DNA of 64,000 nucleotides from Nitriliruptor sp040882075 (GTDB taxonomy: Bacteria; Actinomycetota; Nitriliruptoria; Nitriliruptorales; Nitriliruptoraceae), in assembly GCF_040882075.1 (NCBI RefSeq), contig NZ_JBBEBZ010000175.1, positions 1-64,000 on the forward strand. The letters are read 5' to 3'. A program made the translations under genes and the position numbers. How positions within the stretch are numbered: the first letter of the stretch is position 1; the number at the start of each line of letters is the position of its first letter. The notes beneath the pieces were generated by a model, which made no database searches, was not told the origin of the DNA, and worked only from the letters and a program-made list of their open reading frames with translations. Positions 9,196 through 17,569 of this stretch are shown here, in pieces.

Positions 9196-10319
9196 GTGAA
9201 GAGATGGCTGGACAGGGCGCTCTTCTGCGTGTTCCTTGCGTCGCTCGCCTACTTCGCGCTCCCGTCGGCGATGCTCGGTGGTGGCGCGAGCTTCATCATC
9301 GTCGATGGGCCGCTCGATGGAACCGACCTACCGCAGTGGTGATCTGGTGGTCGCTCGGCCCTCGCCTTCGTACGGCGTCGGTGACGTCGTCACCTACGAC
9401 GCACCTGTCGGGGTGACCTACCGGGTGATCCACCGCATCACCGAGGTGACGACCGACGGATACGTCACCCAGGGCGACAACCGGGCCCAGGCCGACGGCT
9501 GGATCGTCCCCTTCGACGCCGTGCACGGGTCCGTCCGTGCTCCGCATCCCGTGGGGTGGCAACGCTGCAACGCTCCTTCGCCAGCCTTCGGTGCTGATCG
9601 GACTCGCTGCCGGGTGGCTCACGCTCACTCTCCTCACCCGTCGCGAGAAGCGTCGTGACGATGATGACGACACGTCCGGCGATGGCTCGCCCGACGAGAA
9701 CGTCGAGGAAGCACCCGCCGCTCCCCGTGACCGAGTCGCGCAGCTCACGACGTTCGCGCTGTTCGGCGGGATGATCGCGGTCGGGCTCGGCGCCGGCTTC
9801 CTCGTCGCGAGCGCAGCGTCGCTCGTGGTCGACGGCGGCGTCCTCCAGGTCTTCACCGCCGCGGGCCCGGACGTCCCGCCAGACGACACCGGGGATCCCG
9901 GAGACTCCGACCTACCCGCTCCCGAGACCACCGTCGTCGTGACCTGGTACCTGTTCAACAACGGAGGCCAGGGCCGGACCGTCCAGGGTTCGGAGCCGCT
10001 GATCACCGCTGTGGGCGGGACCTACGACGTCGCCGCATGGGCTGGAGTTCACGACGGCCTCAGGTACGACGAGGTCGACTGCCGCAGCTCCAAGGACATC
10101 AAGGACCCGCCTGGAGCGACACGGACCGGGAGCGGCTCCGGGTTCATCGTCACAACAGGTTCGACGCACTCCGTCTGTCTCCAACGACAGACGGGCAACG
10201 ATCCCGCCGGCCAGGAGCCTGTCGGATCGGTGAGCATCGGCTCGGCCGACTCCACCTCCTCGCAGCCGGGCGTCGCAACGGACGCGGATGACGAGCTCGA
10301 CGGAGAGGTCGCCGGATGA
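9196..10319 (+). pseudogene. SipW-like (ER-type) signal peptidase I fused to an exported C-terminal domain, two +1 frameshifts
   Basis: GTG 9196 follows ACGGAG. The first frame encodes a membrane anchor up to FIIVDG. One extra base near 9310 leads to the frame with RSMEPTYRSGDLV (catalytic Ser) and VTYRVIHRITEV (His in place of the bacterial Lys, as in SipW and eukaryotic ER peptidases), then TQGDNRAQADG. A second extra base near 9536 leads to VLRIPWGG, a transmembrane helix, an Asp-rich linker, another helix (LTTFALFGGMIAVGLGAGFL) and ASLVVDGGVLQVF plus a beta-type domain. No separate start codon for the last part was found. The frameshifts may be real decay, sequencing error or recoding. 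Confidence 0.75.
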
Positions 10320-11266
10320 GGTACCTCTCTGTCACCGCTGCTGCGGTGCTCGCACTCAGCCTCGTTCCAGGGATCGCGAATGCCCAGACGAGTGGCTGCG
10401 CCGAGCGTGCCGATGTCTCGTGGAGCACCGACCACGACTCCATGACGGTCACCGGTGCGTCGGTCGCCGTACCGGGTTGCCCGGACGGCACTGAGGTCGG
10501 GCTCCAGCTGATCACCGACCACGGTGACCTGCCCGAGCAGCCGCTCCGGGCGGCGGCCGAGGACGAGCGGGCCGAGTTCGACCTCACCCCGCTCGACATC
10601 GGGATCGCGCCGATCACCGGCGTGCGCGTCCTCATCCACGGCGAGGACGGCGGCAACGGTCCCGGGCCGACGCTCGTCGAGATCGTGGTCGAGCACCGGT
10701 ACTTCAACCCCACCGGCCGTGAGCAGCGCGGGCTGCGCGACACCGAGGTGCTGACGGTCCTCGTCGGCGCTCGGTACCAGGTCTTCCCCGCCGGCGAGGG
10801 CTACCGGACCGCCGTCTGCGAGGACCTCGGCATCGACACCACGGGCGACGTCGACGGCGGCGTCGGCGTGTTCGACGTCCGGCGGGGCGGTCGCCACCTG
10901 GTCTGCCACCAGCGGACCACGGGCGGAGCCGTCACCCCGCCGGTCAACCAGCCGGACACCGACGTGCTCGACGAGGTCATCGACCGCGACGTGCCAACGA
11001 CCGGCGGCGACGGCTCCGGCGGGGACTCCCCCACTGGTGGCAGCGGCCCGGACACGGACGGCGCGGCCGGTGGCAGCGGTGACGGCACGACCGACGGTGG
11101 GACCGCCGTCCTCGGCGAGTCGGTGCGGCGGACGGTCCTCGATGCGCTCCCCCGGACCGGTGGCGAGCTGCTCAGCACCGTCGCCGCCGGAGTCGCGCTC
11201 GTGGCCCTCGGCGCGCCCGCCGTGCTCACCCGTCGACGTCGCGGGGACGACGGCTCCCGCCGCTAG
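10316..11266 (+). CDS. LPRTG-anchored surface protein
   Basis: A 316-residue protein overlapping the previous stop by 4 nt. It has an N-terminal signal peptide (VTAAAVLALSLVPGIANA, then Q), an all-beta-looking ectodomain (residues about 25-215) and a Gly/Thr/Asp-rich linker. It ends with the sorting signal LPRTGGE, a hydrophobic helix and RRRRGDDGSRR. Class E/F-like sortases would attach it to peptidoglycan. No sortase lies in the window. Context suggests it is assembled or displayed together with the SipW-type products. The ectodomain family was not recognised. Confidence 0.8.
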   Translation: MRYLSVTAAAVLALSLVPGIANAQTSGCAERADVSWSTDHDSMTVTGASVAVPGCPDGTEVGLQLITDHGDLPEQPLRAAAEDERAEFDLTPLDIGIAPITGVRVLIHGEDGGNGPGPTLVEIVVEHRYFNPTGREQRGLRDTEVLTVLVGARYQVFPAGEGYRTAVCEDLGIDTTGDVDGGVGVFDVRRGGRHLVCHQRTTGGAVTPPVNQPDTDVLDEVIDRDVPTTGGDGSGGDSPTGGSGPDTDGAAGGSGDGTTDGGTAVLGESVRRTVLDALPRTGGELLSTVAAGVALVALGAPAVLTRRRRGDDGSRR

Positions 11267-11308
11267 CCTCCCCGGGCCGCGCACCAGCGACCTCGAGGGG
11301 CTCCTCCC

Positions 11309-12037
11309 GTGCCATCCCGTGAGTGGGTGTCGATCGACGACCCCGACGACGATCACCGCCGCTACACCTTCGACGTGTCGTTCCTGCTGTCGAACTACAC
11401 CTGCATCTACGGGGCCGGCTGCGAGGGGATCCACCCCGGCGAGCAGGACCCCGCCATCGGGTGCTGCCTCCACGGCGCGTACCTCAACGACGAGGACGAT
11501 GCCTCCTTCTACGACGAGGCCGTCCGTGAACACCTCGATCCGACCACGATGCAGTTCCACGACACCGCGCTGCGTGACGGGATCTGGGAGACCGACGAGG
11601 ACGGCGACGTCAAGACCCGGGTGATCGATGGCGGGTGCCTGTTCGCCAACCGCAGCGGGTGGCCGTCCGGCGAGGGCTGCGCGCTCCACCACGTCGCGCA
11701 ACGCCGCGGTGAGCACTACGTCGACTGGAAGCCGACCGTCTGCTGGCAGGTCCCGCTGCACCGCACCATCGAGGAGACCACCGCCAACGACGGCACGACC
11801 CTCGAGACCCACCTGATCGCCGCCTACGAGCGCGGCCACTGGGGCGAGGGCGGCTCGGACTTCGGCTGGTGGTGCCTCGACGACGACACCGCGTTCGTGA
11901 GCCCCCGCCCGGTCTACCGCAGCATGGAGACCGAGCTCCGCCGGATGGTCGGCGACGCGATCTACGACGAGCTCGCGGCCCACCTCGATGGCCGGCGTCG
12001 CCAGAGCAACACCGTCTCCTTCCTGCCGATCGTCTGA
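11309..12037 (+). CDS. Cysteine-rich protein, YkgJ/DUF3109-like metal-binding type
   Basis: A GTG start with GAGGGG at 11295-11300 gives 242 residues. Cys residues fall in a pattern like the zinc/iron-chelating YkgJ/DUF3109 family: NYTCIYGAGCEG, IGCCLHGAYL, IDGGCLFANR, EGCALH, KPTVCWQVPL. No membrane segment or signal peptide is present, so it is probably cytoplasmic. The function is unknown. It points away from the surface cluster and converges with dinB across a palindromic intergenic spacer. Confidence 0.6.
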   Translation: MPSREWVSIDDPDDDHRRYTFDVSFLLSNYTCIYGAGCEGIHPGEQDPAIGCCLHGAYLNDEDDASFYDEAVREHLDPTTMQFHDTALRDGIWETDEDGDVKTRVIDGGCLFANRSGWPSGEGCALHHVAQRRGEHYVDWKPTVCWQVPLHRTIEETTANDGTTLETHLIAAYERGHWGEGGSDFGWWCLDDDTAFVSPRPVYRSMETELRRMVGDAIYDELAAHLDGRRRQSNTVSFLPIV

Positions 12038-12076
12038 CCCGGCCGGCCCGAGCTTCCTCCGCGGAAGACGCCACAC

Positions 12077-12092
12077 CGCTTCCGCGGAAGCG
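12077..12092. repeat. 16-bp perfect palindrome between convergent genes
   Basis: CGCTTCCGCGGAAGCG lies between the stops of the Cys-rich gene and dinB. An imperfect cousin (CTTCCTCCGCGGAAG) lies just before it. Exact copies occur at 33418-33433 and 35532-35547 inside the intergenic repeat blocks. Here it may serve as a bidirectional terminator. Confidence 0.6.
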
Positions 12093-12107
12093 CTCCGCGA
12101 GGACGAC

Positions 12108-13382
12108 TCAGCCCTCGCCCGGCTGGTCGCGACCGTCCGCCGTCTCGCGCACCTCGTGCTTGGTGGCGTACGGCTGGTCCTCGTGCTCGTCGTCGAGCAG
12201 CACCGCGAAGCTGACCCCGACGTCGCCGAACCGGTCAGCGACGGCGTCGGCCACGCGGTCGACGTCCTCCCAACGCCGGTCGCCCCACGGCACCTCCGCG
12301 GCCGCGACGTCGGGTGCGTCGAGGGTGAGCTGCCGCGACGCGTCCCCATCGCCGAGGTTCGACACCCCGACGCCGATCAGCCGCACACGGACCCGTTCGA
12401 GCCGGAGGCCATCGAGCAGCCCCCTGGCCGCGACGAGCACGTCGTGGGTCCGATCCGTCGGCTCGGACAACGTGATCGAGCGGGTGACGGTCTCGAACGA
12501 GGCGAACCGGACCTTCAAGGTGACGGTCCGCCCCGACACCCGCGCCTGCCGCAGCCGGCGTGCCACCTTCTCCACGAGCCGGAGCAGGTGACGCTGCAGA
12601 TCGTCGGGATCGTCGAGGTCGTGGTCGAAGGTGCGCTCGGCCGAGATGGACCGAGCCGGCTCGTGCGGGGTGACGCTCCGCGGATCGTGACCGCGAGCGA
12701 GCGCGTGCAGGTGCGCCCCGGTGGCGTCGCCGACGACGCGCTGCAGGGTCCGCCGATCGGTGTCCGCGAGCTGGCCGATGGTGCGGAAGCCGTAGGTGGT
12801 CAACCGCTCGACGGTCTTCGGGCCCGCTCCCCACAGATCGCTGATCGGTAGCGGCCGCAGCCGGTCCTGGACCTCGTCCGCCGGCCACCGCAGCAGCCCG
12901 TCCGGCTTGGCCCGGGCCGACAGGAGCTTGGCGACCGACTTGGTCGGCCCGATGCCGACCGAGATGGGCAGCTCGAGCTCGTCGCGGACCCGGCGACGGA
13001 TGCCGTGCCCGATGGTCTCGGGGTCGCCGAAGAGCCGCACCGCCCCCCGGACGTCGAGGAAGGCCTCATCGAGGCTGAGCGGTTCGACCGCGGGCGTGAC
13101 GTCGCGCAGGATGGCCATCACCGCGCGGGACGCGTCCCGGTAGGCCTCGAACCGGTGCGGGGCGATCAGCAGATCGGGACAGCGTCGTCGGGCCTGGACC
13201 ATCGGCATGGCGCTCCGGATCCCGAAACGGCGCGCCTCGTAGCTGGCGGCCGCGACGACCCCGCGCCCACCCGCACCACCGACCACGACCGGCTTGCCGC
13301 GCAGGTCCGGGTCATCGCGCTGCTCGACCGACGCGAAGAACGCGTCCATGTCGACGTGGAGGATCGGTTCCCGGACCTCCAC
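12108..13382 (-). CDS. dinB: DNA polymerase IV (Y family)
   Basis: Error-prone translesion polymerase of 424 residues. HVDMDAFFASVEQ near the start carries the first catalytic Asp, and PLSLDEAFLDV near residue 100 carries the Asp-Glu pair. SYEARRFGIRSAMPM, GIGPTKSVAKLLSARAKPDG, LWGAGPKTVERL (helix-hairpin-helix) and a little-finger domain follow. The GTG start has GGAGGA upstream. An SOS-type palindrome at 13401-13414 sits between the start and a TACCCT -10 element (13422-13417, minus strand), which indicates LexA control. Confidence 0.95.
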   Translation of the reverse strand: MEVREPILHVDMDAFFASVEQRDDPDLRGKPVVVGGAGGRGVVAAASYEARRFGIRSAMPMVQARRRCPDLLIAPHRFEAYRDASRAVMAILRDVTPAVEPLSLDEAFLDVRGAVRLFGDPETIGHGIRRRVRDELELPISVGIGPTKSVAKLLSARAKPDGLLRWPADEVQDRLRPLPISDLWGAGPKTVERLTTYGFRTIGQLADTDRRTLQRVVGDATGAHLHALARGHDPRSVTPHEPARSISAERTFDHDLDDPDDLQRHLLRLVEKVARRLRQARVSGRTVTLKVRFASFETVTRSITLSEPTDRTHDVLVAARGLLDGLRLERVRVRLIGVGVSNLGDGDASRQLTLDAPDVAAAEVPWGDRRWEDVDRVADAVADRFGDVGVSFAVLLDDEHEDQPYATKHEVRETADGRDQPGEG

Positions 13383-13400
13383 GAGCCGTCCTCCGATCAG

Positions 13401-13414
13401 CGAACGTGCGTTCG
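13401..13414. promoter_or_regulatory. LexA/SOS box upstream of dinB
   Basis: CGAACGTGCGTTCG is a perfect palindrome matching GAAC-N4-GTTC. It lies 19 bases before the dinB start, directly downstream of the minus-strand TACCCT. A bound repressor would cover the transcription start. Confidence 0.85.
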
Positions 13415-13527
13415 TCAGGGTAGCGGCGCGAGCGCAGCTGGCGGTCCCACCGCACCCCGGTTGGACGCCCGTTGTGAACGCTCCCTAACATCTGAGGTCC
13501 CGTCACCGTCCCCACCTCGGAGCTCCC

Positions 13528-14232
13528 GTGCCGATCGACGCTCGCCCGGACCACGTCGCCATCGCGGTCCACGACCTCGAGGCCGCCAGCGCCCGGTGGC
13601 AGGAGCAGCTCGGTGGCGTCTGGCTGAGCCCGAGGTTCAGCGGCGGTGGGTTCGGCACACGCCAGCTGCGGTACTCCAACCTCGCCAAGCTCGAGCTGCT
13701 CGAACCCGAGGTCCAGGACGGGTTCGCGGCGGCGTTCCTGGACCGCTTCGGGCCGCGCGTGCACCACGTGACCCTGAAGGTGCCGGACCTGCTCGATGCG
13801 GTACGGACCGTCGAGGCCGCTGGGTACGACGTGGTCGACGTGTCGACCGCCCGCGACGAGTGGCACGAGGGATTCCTGCGCCCGTCGCAGGTCGGAGGGC
13901 TGATCGTGCAGATCGCCCGTCCTCAGCACGACGACGAGGGGTGGGCACGGTTGGCCGGGATGGACCTGCCACCGGTCGACCCGGACTCGCCAGCCCTGCT
14001 CGGACCCACCCTCACCGCGCCGGACCTCGAGGCGTCGGCGCAGCTGTGGGCGACGCTCGGGGCGAGGATCGACGAGGACGGCGACGACGCGTTCGAGGCC
14101 CGGTGGGGCGACGAGCCGCTGACCGTCCGCGTCGAACGGGAGGAGACGGCGGGACCGCGAGGGCTGCGGTTCGACCCGGACCCACGGCTGCCGGCCGACG
14201 ACGTCGTCGGGCCCGGCACGCTCCCCGGCTGA
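13528..14232 (+). CDS. VOC-superfamily (glyoxalase-like) protein
   Basis: A 234-residue protein with two vicinal-oxygen-chelate half-domains. The first begins PDHVAIAVHDLEAASARWQEQLG and contains VHHVTLKVPDLLDAV. The second begins near residue 150 (LGPTLTAPDLEASAQLWATLG). VOC proteins include glyoxalases, dioxygenases and methylmalonyl-CoA epimerases; no substrate can be read from the sequence. The second half is less conserved and may be structural. A TAACAT -10-like element lies at about 13487. Confidence 0.75.
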   Translation: MPIDARPDHVAIAVHDLEAASARWQEQLGGVWLSPRFSGGGFGTRQLRYSNLAKLELLEPEVQDGFAAAFLDRFGPRVHHVTLKVPDLLDAVRTVEAAGYDVVDVSTARDEWHEGFLRPSQVGGLIVQIARPQHDDEGWARLAGMDLPPVDPDSPALLGPTLTAPDLEASAQLWATLGARIDEDGDDAFEARWGDEPLTVRVEREETAGPRGLRFDPDPRLPADDVVGPGTLPG

Positions 14233-14235
14233 CCG

Positions 14236-14721
14236 TCAGCCGATCCCCGCGGCGCGGACGCGTTCGGCGCAGCGTCGTTCGACCAGCGCCGTCTGCGTCG
14301 GGGCGCGGTGCGGCCGGCCGACGTACACCGTCGTCGCGGCGACCGAGAGTTCGTCGTCGCCGACCAGGGACGCGTGGTCCCGGATCGACAGCGCGGCAGC
14401 GTCGAGGCGCTCGACGTCGGCGAGGTAGGGCGCGATCACGTCCGGGTCCTCGCGGACGGCCGAACGCCCACCTGCGGCGGTGATGAGCCCGGCGGCGAAC
14501 GGGCTGTCCGCACAGACCTGCGCCAGGCGGAGCTCCGGTCCGGTCAGGTAGGCCCGGACGAGCCACCAGTCGCGGGCCGCCAACGATCCGAGCGCCACGA
14601 GCACCACGGTGACGAGCACCAGCGTCCAGCGACCCGCGCGCAGAGCCTGTTCCTCGCGGCGGGCATCGAACGTGCGGCGCCGGAGGGCGACGGCCCGCAG
14701 TGGCGGTCGCTGATCGGTCAC
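14236..14721 (-). CDS. Small membrane protein of unknown function
   Basis: 161 residues with a basic N-terminus and one transmembrane helix (WTLVLVTVVLVALGSLAA, about residues 32-49). A mainly helical extracytoplasmic part with three Cys follows. No family was recognised. It is convergent with the VOC gene and diverges from the metallopeptidase gene. Confidence 0.55.
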   Translation of the reverse strand: MTDQRPPLRAVALRRRTFDARREEQALRAGRWTLVLVTVVLVALGSLAARDWWLVRAYLTGPELRLAQVCADSPFAAGLITAAGGRSAVREDPDVIAPYLADVERLDAAALSIRDHASLVGDDELSVAATTVYVGRPHRAPTQTALVERRCAERVRAAGIG

Positions 14722-14813
14722 CTCGCCTCCGACCTCGGGACGATCGAGGGTAGGCCGAGCGCGTTCCGAGGACCGGCGGCCCGCACGGGCCAGTGACCGC
14801 TAGCCGGCTCTCG

Positions 14814-14819
14814 TAGGCT
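14814..14819 (+). promoter_or_regulatory. -10 element of a leaderless promoter
   Basis: TAGGCT ends 6 nt before the GTG at 14826, so transcription should begin at or next to the start codon. No Shine-Dalgarno sequence is present. Confidence 0.6.
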
Positions 14820-14825
14820 GCGCGC

Positions 14826-15170
14826 GTGGACCTCATCCCCCTCCCCCGCTTCGAACAGCTCGTCGGTGACGCGATGGACGCGATCCCCGAGGAGCTCTAC
14901 GAGTCGTTCGACAACATCGCGGTGCTCGTCGAGGACCAGCACGAGGACGAACCGGACCTCCTCGGCATCTACGAGGGTGTGCCGCTCACCGAGCGCGACG
15001 AGTGGGGTGGCGGCCTGCCGGACGTGATCCGCATCTTCCGCGTCCCCCTCTGTGCGATGTGCGAGGACGAGGAGGACCTCGTCGACGAGGTCTACATCAC
15101 CGTCGTGCACGAGTTCGGCCACCACCTCGGCATCGACGACCACCGCCTCCACGAGCTCGGCTGGGCGTGA
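14826..15170 (+). CDS. Metallopeptidase family (minimal zincin) protein
   Basis: A 114-residue protein with VVHEFGHHLGIDDHRLHELGW, an extended HExxHxxGxxD zinc site at residues about 95-110. LYESFDNIAVLVEDQ and LLGIYEGVPLT are typical of the compact MMP-like zincin family widespread in actinobacteria. Substrate unknown; probably cytoplasmic, since no signal peptide is seen. The gene is preceded by a leaderless-type promoter. Confidence 0.85.
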   Translation: MDLIPLPRFEQLVGDAMDAIPEELYESFDNIAVLVEDQHEDEPDLLGIYEGVPLTERDEWGGGLPDVIRIFRVPLCAMCEDEEDLVDEVYITVVHEFGHHLGIDDHRLHELGWA

Positions 15171-15230
15171 GCCCGCGGCGGTGCAGACCTGTCGAGCTAG
15201 GGTCGGCGCACGGCGCACGGGAGGCTGGCC

Positions 15231-16268
15231 ATGGCCCTGCATGATCCTGATCCGCCCGCGCCACCGGTCGGCGCGAGGGCGGTCGCCGAGCTGGTCACCA
15301 TCGAGAGCTTCCTGCTCGCACGCCAGCCGGCCGAGGCCACCGGCGTGCTCACGTCGCTGCTCGACGACATCGCGCTCGCCGGCAAGCTCATCGCCAACCG
15401 CACCCGCCGTGCGGGTCTGACCGAGATGCTCGGCGCCAGCGGCGACATCAACCCCCAGGGCGAGGAGCAGAAGCAGCTCGACGTCTACGCCGACGACGTC
15501 ATGACGGCGATGCTCGCTCGCGGTGGTCGGGTCTGCGCGATCGTCTCCGAGGAGCGCCCGGAGCCGACGATCGTCCCCGACGGCGGCCGCTACGTCGTGG
15601 TCCACGACCCTCTCGACGGCTCCTCGAACATCGACTCCAACGTCAGCGTCGGCACGATCTTCGGCGTCTTCGAGCGCGTCGGCGACGCCTCGAGCCAGCC
15701 ACAGGACCGCGACTGGCTACGTCCCGGGCGTGACCTCGTGGCCGCGGGCTACGTCCTCTACGGCACCTCGACCATGATGGTCTACAGCACCGGTGACGGC
15801 GTGCACGCGTTCACGCTGGACCCCGAGGTCGGGGAGTTCGTGCTCACCTGGGACGACATGCGGTTCCCCGAGATCCCGGCCTACTACAGCTTCAACCACG
15901 CATCGTCGCCGCTGTGGGACCAGGGTGTCGGGTCGTTCGTGGAGTGGCTCAACCTCCCCGACTCGCCTCGACTCTCGCAGCGCTACATCGGCTCCGCGGT
16001 CGCCGACTTCCACCGCAACCTGCTCCACGGCGGGATCTTCGGCTACCCGGCCGAGACCGGGTTGCCCGCGGGCAAGCTCCGGCTCCTGTACGAAGCCGCA
16101 CCGTTGGCCTACCTCGCCGAGCAGGCTGGCGGCCTCGGATCCGACGGCCGCCGTCGGCTGCTCGACATCGAGCCCGATCACGTGCACCAGCGCACCCCGG
16201 TGTTCATCGGCGACCGCGCCCTGGTCACACGCCTCCAGGAGATGGTCGAGGAGAGCGACGGCACCTGA
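15231..16268 (+). CDS. fbp: Fructose-1,6-bisphosphatase, class I
   Basis: Gluconeogenic enzyme hydrolysing fructose 1,6-bisphosphate. The 345 residues contain SEERPEP (metal-binding Glu), VVHDPLDGSSNIDSNVSVGTIF (the metal site and signature), YVLYGTSTMMVYSTG and GKLRLLYEAAPLAYLAEQAGG, all class I landmarks. The ATG has GGGAGG upstream, and a TAGGGT -10-like element lies at 15198-15203. Most actinobacteria rely on class II GlpX, so the class I form is informative for taxonomy. Its glycolytic counterpart pfkA lies at 37443-38477. Confidence 0.95.
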   Translation: MALHDPDPPAPPVGARAVAELVTIESFLLARQPAEATGVLTSLLDDIALAGKLIANRTRRAGLTEMLGASGDINPQGEEQKQLDVYADDVMTAMLARGGRVCAIVSEERPEPTIVPDGGRYVVVHDPLDGSSNIDSNVSVGTIFGVFERVGDASSQPQDRDWLRPGRDLVAAGYVLYGTSTMMVYSTGDGVHAFTLDPEVGEFVLTWDDMRFPEIPAYYSFNHASSPLWDQGVGSFVEWLNLPDSPRLSQRYIGSAVADFHRNLLHGGIFGYPAETGLPAGKLRLLYEAAPLAYLAEQAGGLGSDGRRRLLDIEPDHVHQRTPVFIGDRALVTRLQEMVEESDGT

Positions 16269-16293
16269 TCGCTGCGCCGGGATCGCCGGTCGA

Positions 16294-17523
16294 TCAGCGC
16301 GCCAGCGCGGCGGTCTGCGTGCGGACGAGGTCGACGAGGTCGCCGAGGGCGAGGTTGACGTCGCCGACGTGCAGGCCCCAGGCGGGCCCGAGATCGGAGC
16401 CGCGTGACGACGCCGCGATCGCGAGAACCGGGTCGAGGTCGACCTGCAGCCAGCTGGCGCTCCCCTCGCTGCGGCACTCCGCGGTGGCCGCCCCCTCCGC
16501 GGTGGCGAAGGGCGTCTCGAACCCGGCGACGCCCTCGACGGGGAGGTAGGGGGTGAGCGGCGCCTCGCCGCCACCGGGTGCAGCCGGGTTGACGCACAGC
16601 ACCTCGACACCGTGCCCGCCGCGGCCGAAGAGCGCGAACGCCGGTGGCGTCTCGGCGAAGCTGTTGTAGGCCACCACACAACCGGTCTGGTCGACCGCAC
16701 GACAGGCCGGCACCGTCAGGAACGAACCTCCGACGTCCTCATCCACGGGCACCTCGACCTGCCCGCCGATCAGCAACGCGGAGACCAGGCGTGGGCGCAG
16801 GTCGGGGTCGCCCTCGATCCGTTCGGCGAGCAGCCGCGTCAGGTCCTGCGCACCTTGGGAGTGGCCGATCAACACGAAGGGTCGATCGCCCGAGGTGGCG
16901 ACGTGGTCGTTCCACGCCGACAGCACGTCGCCGAACGCGAGATCGCGGGCCGCCGGGTCACGGAACGCGCCGGTGACGATGCCCTGGACGGTGACCTGCC
17001 GGTAGATCGGTGCGACGACGCGACACACCTCGCCGAAGCGGGCCGCCTGGGCGCGGGCGACGTCACGTTCGGCAGCGGTGATCTCGAGCGGGGCGTTGCT
17101 CGCGGCCACCTGCGAGACCGTCGGGTAGAGGTAGAAGCAGTCGACCGCGGGGTCGTCCGCGGGCGTGAACGGCTCGACGGTCCGCGTACCGTCCGCGGCC
17201 ACGACGGTCGCGTCGAGGTCACCGACGCAGGCGTCGTCGTCCGCCCCGGGACCGCACAGCCAGAGCGTCTCCTGCGTGACCGTCGTGCTGGCGGTCACCG
17301 CGGCCTCGACCCCGCCGTCCGCTTCCACAGCGGCGCGGTCGCCGTCAGGCTCGTCGGCCACCCCCGGGTCAGCGTCGTCGCTGTCATCGAGCTCCACCTG
17401 GAGCGGGCCCGGGAAGCGGTCCGTGCGCTGGCGGTCGACGGCGAGGGCGACGACGAGGCCGACGGCGAGTCCGACGACCACGAGCACGGCGAGGCTCGCG
17501 ACGATCCGCTGCCACCTCGCCAC
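16294..17523 (-). CDS. DUF3089 alpha/beta-hydrolase, membrane-anchored
   Basis: 409 residues beginning with a transmembrane helix (VASLAVLVVVGLAVGLVVALA) and an acidic linker, so the catalytic part should be outside the membrane. DCFYLYPTVSQ and the nucleophile elbow FVLIGHSQGAQDLTRLL mark DUF3089, a lipase/esterase-like alpha/beta-hydrolase family. Several Cys in the C-terminal half may form disulfides. Substrate unknown. It lies immediately downstream of dnaE2 on the same strand but has 46 nt of spacing. Confidence 0.75.
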   Translation of the reverse strand: MARWQRIVASLAVLVVVGLAVGLVVALAVDRQRTDRFPGPLQVELDDSDDADPGVADEPDGDRAAVEADGGVEAAVTASTTVTQETLWLCGPGADDDACVGDLDATVVAADGTRTVEPFTPADDPAVDCFYLYPTVSQVAASNAPLEITAAERDVARAQAARFGEVCRVVAPIYRQVTVQGIVTGAFRDPAARDLAFGDVLSAWNDHVATSGDRPFVLIGHSQGAQDLTRLLAERIEGDPDLRPRLVSALLIGGQVEVPVDEDVGGSFLTVPACRAVDQTGCVVAYNSFAETPPAFALFGRGGHGVEVLCVNPAAPGGGEAPLTPYLPVEGVAGFETPFATAEGAATAECRSEGSASWLQVDLDPVLAIAASSRGSDLGPAWGLHVGDVNLALGDLVDLVRTQTAALAR

Positions 17524-17569
17524 CGCTGCTCCTCGCCCACTGGACCGCGCAGGGTGCCCGATGGTCGGC

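Noticed and set aside
10049..12349. 766-codon minus-strand frame
   Set aside because: Covers the LPRTG and Cys-rich genes, which have signal, sorting and Cys motifs and ribosome-binding sites. The antisense frame has none.
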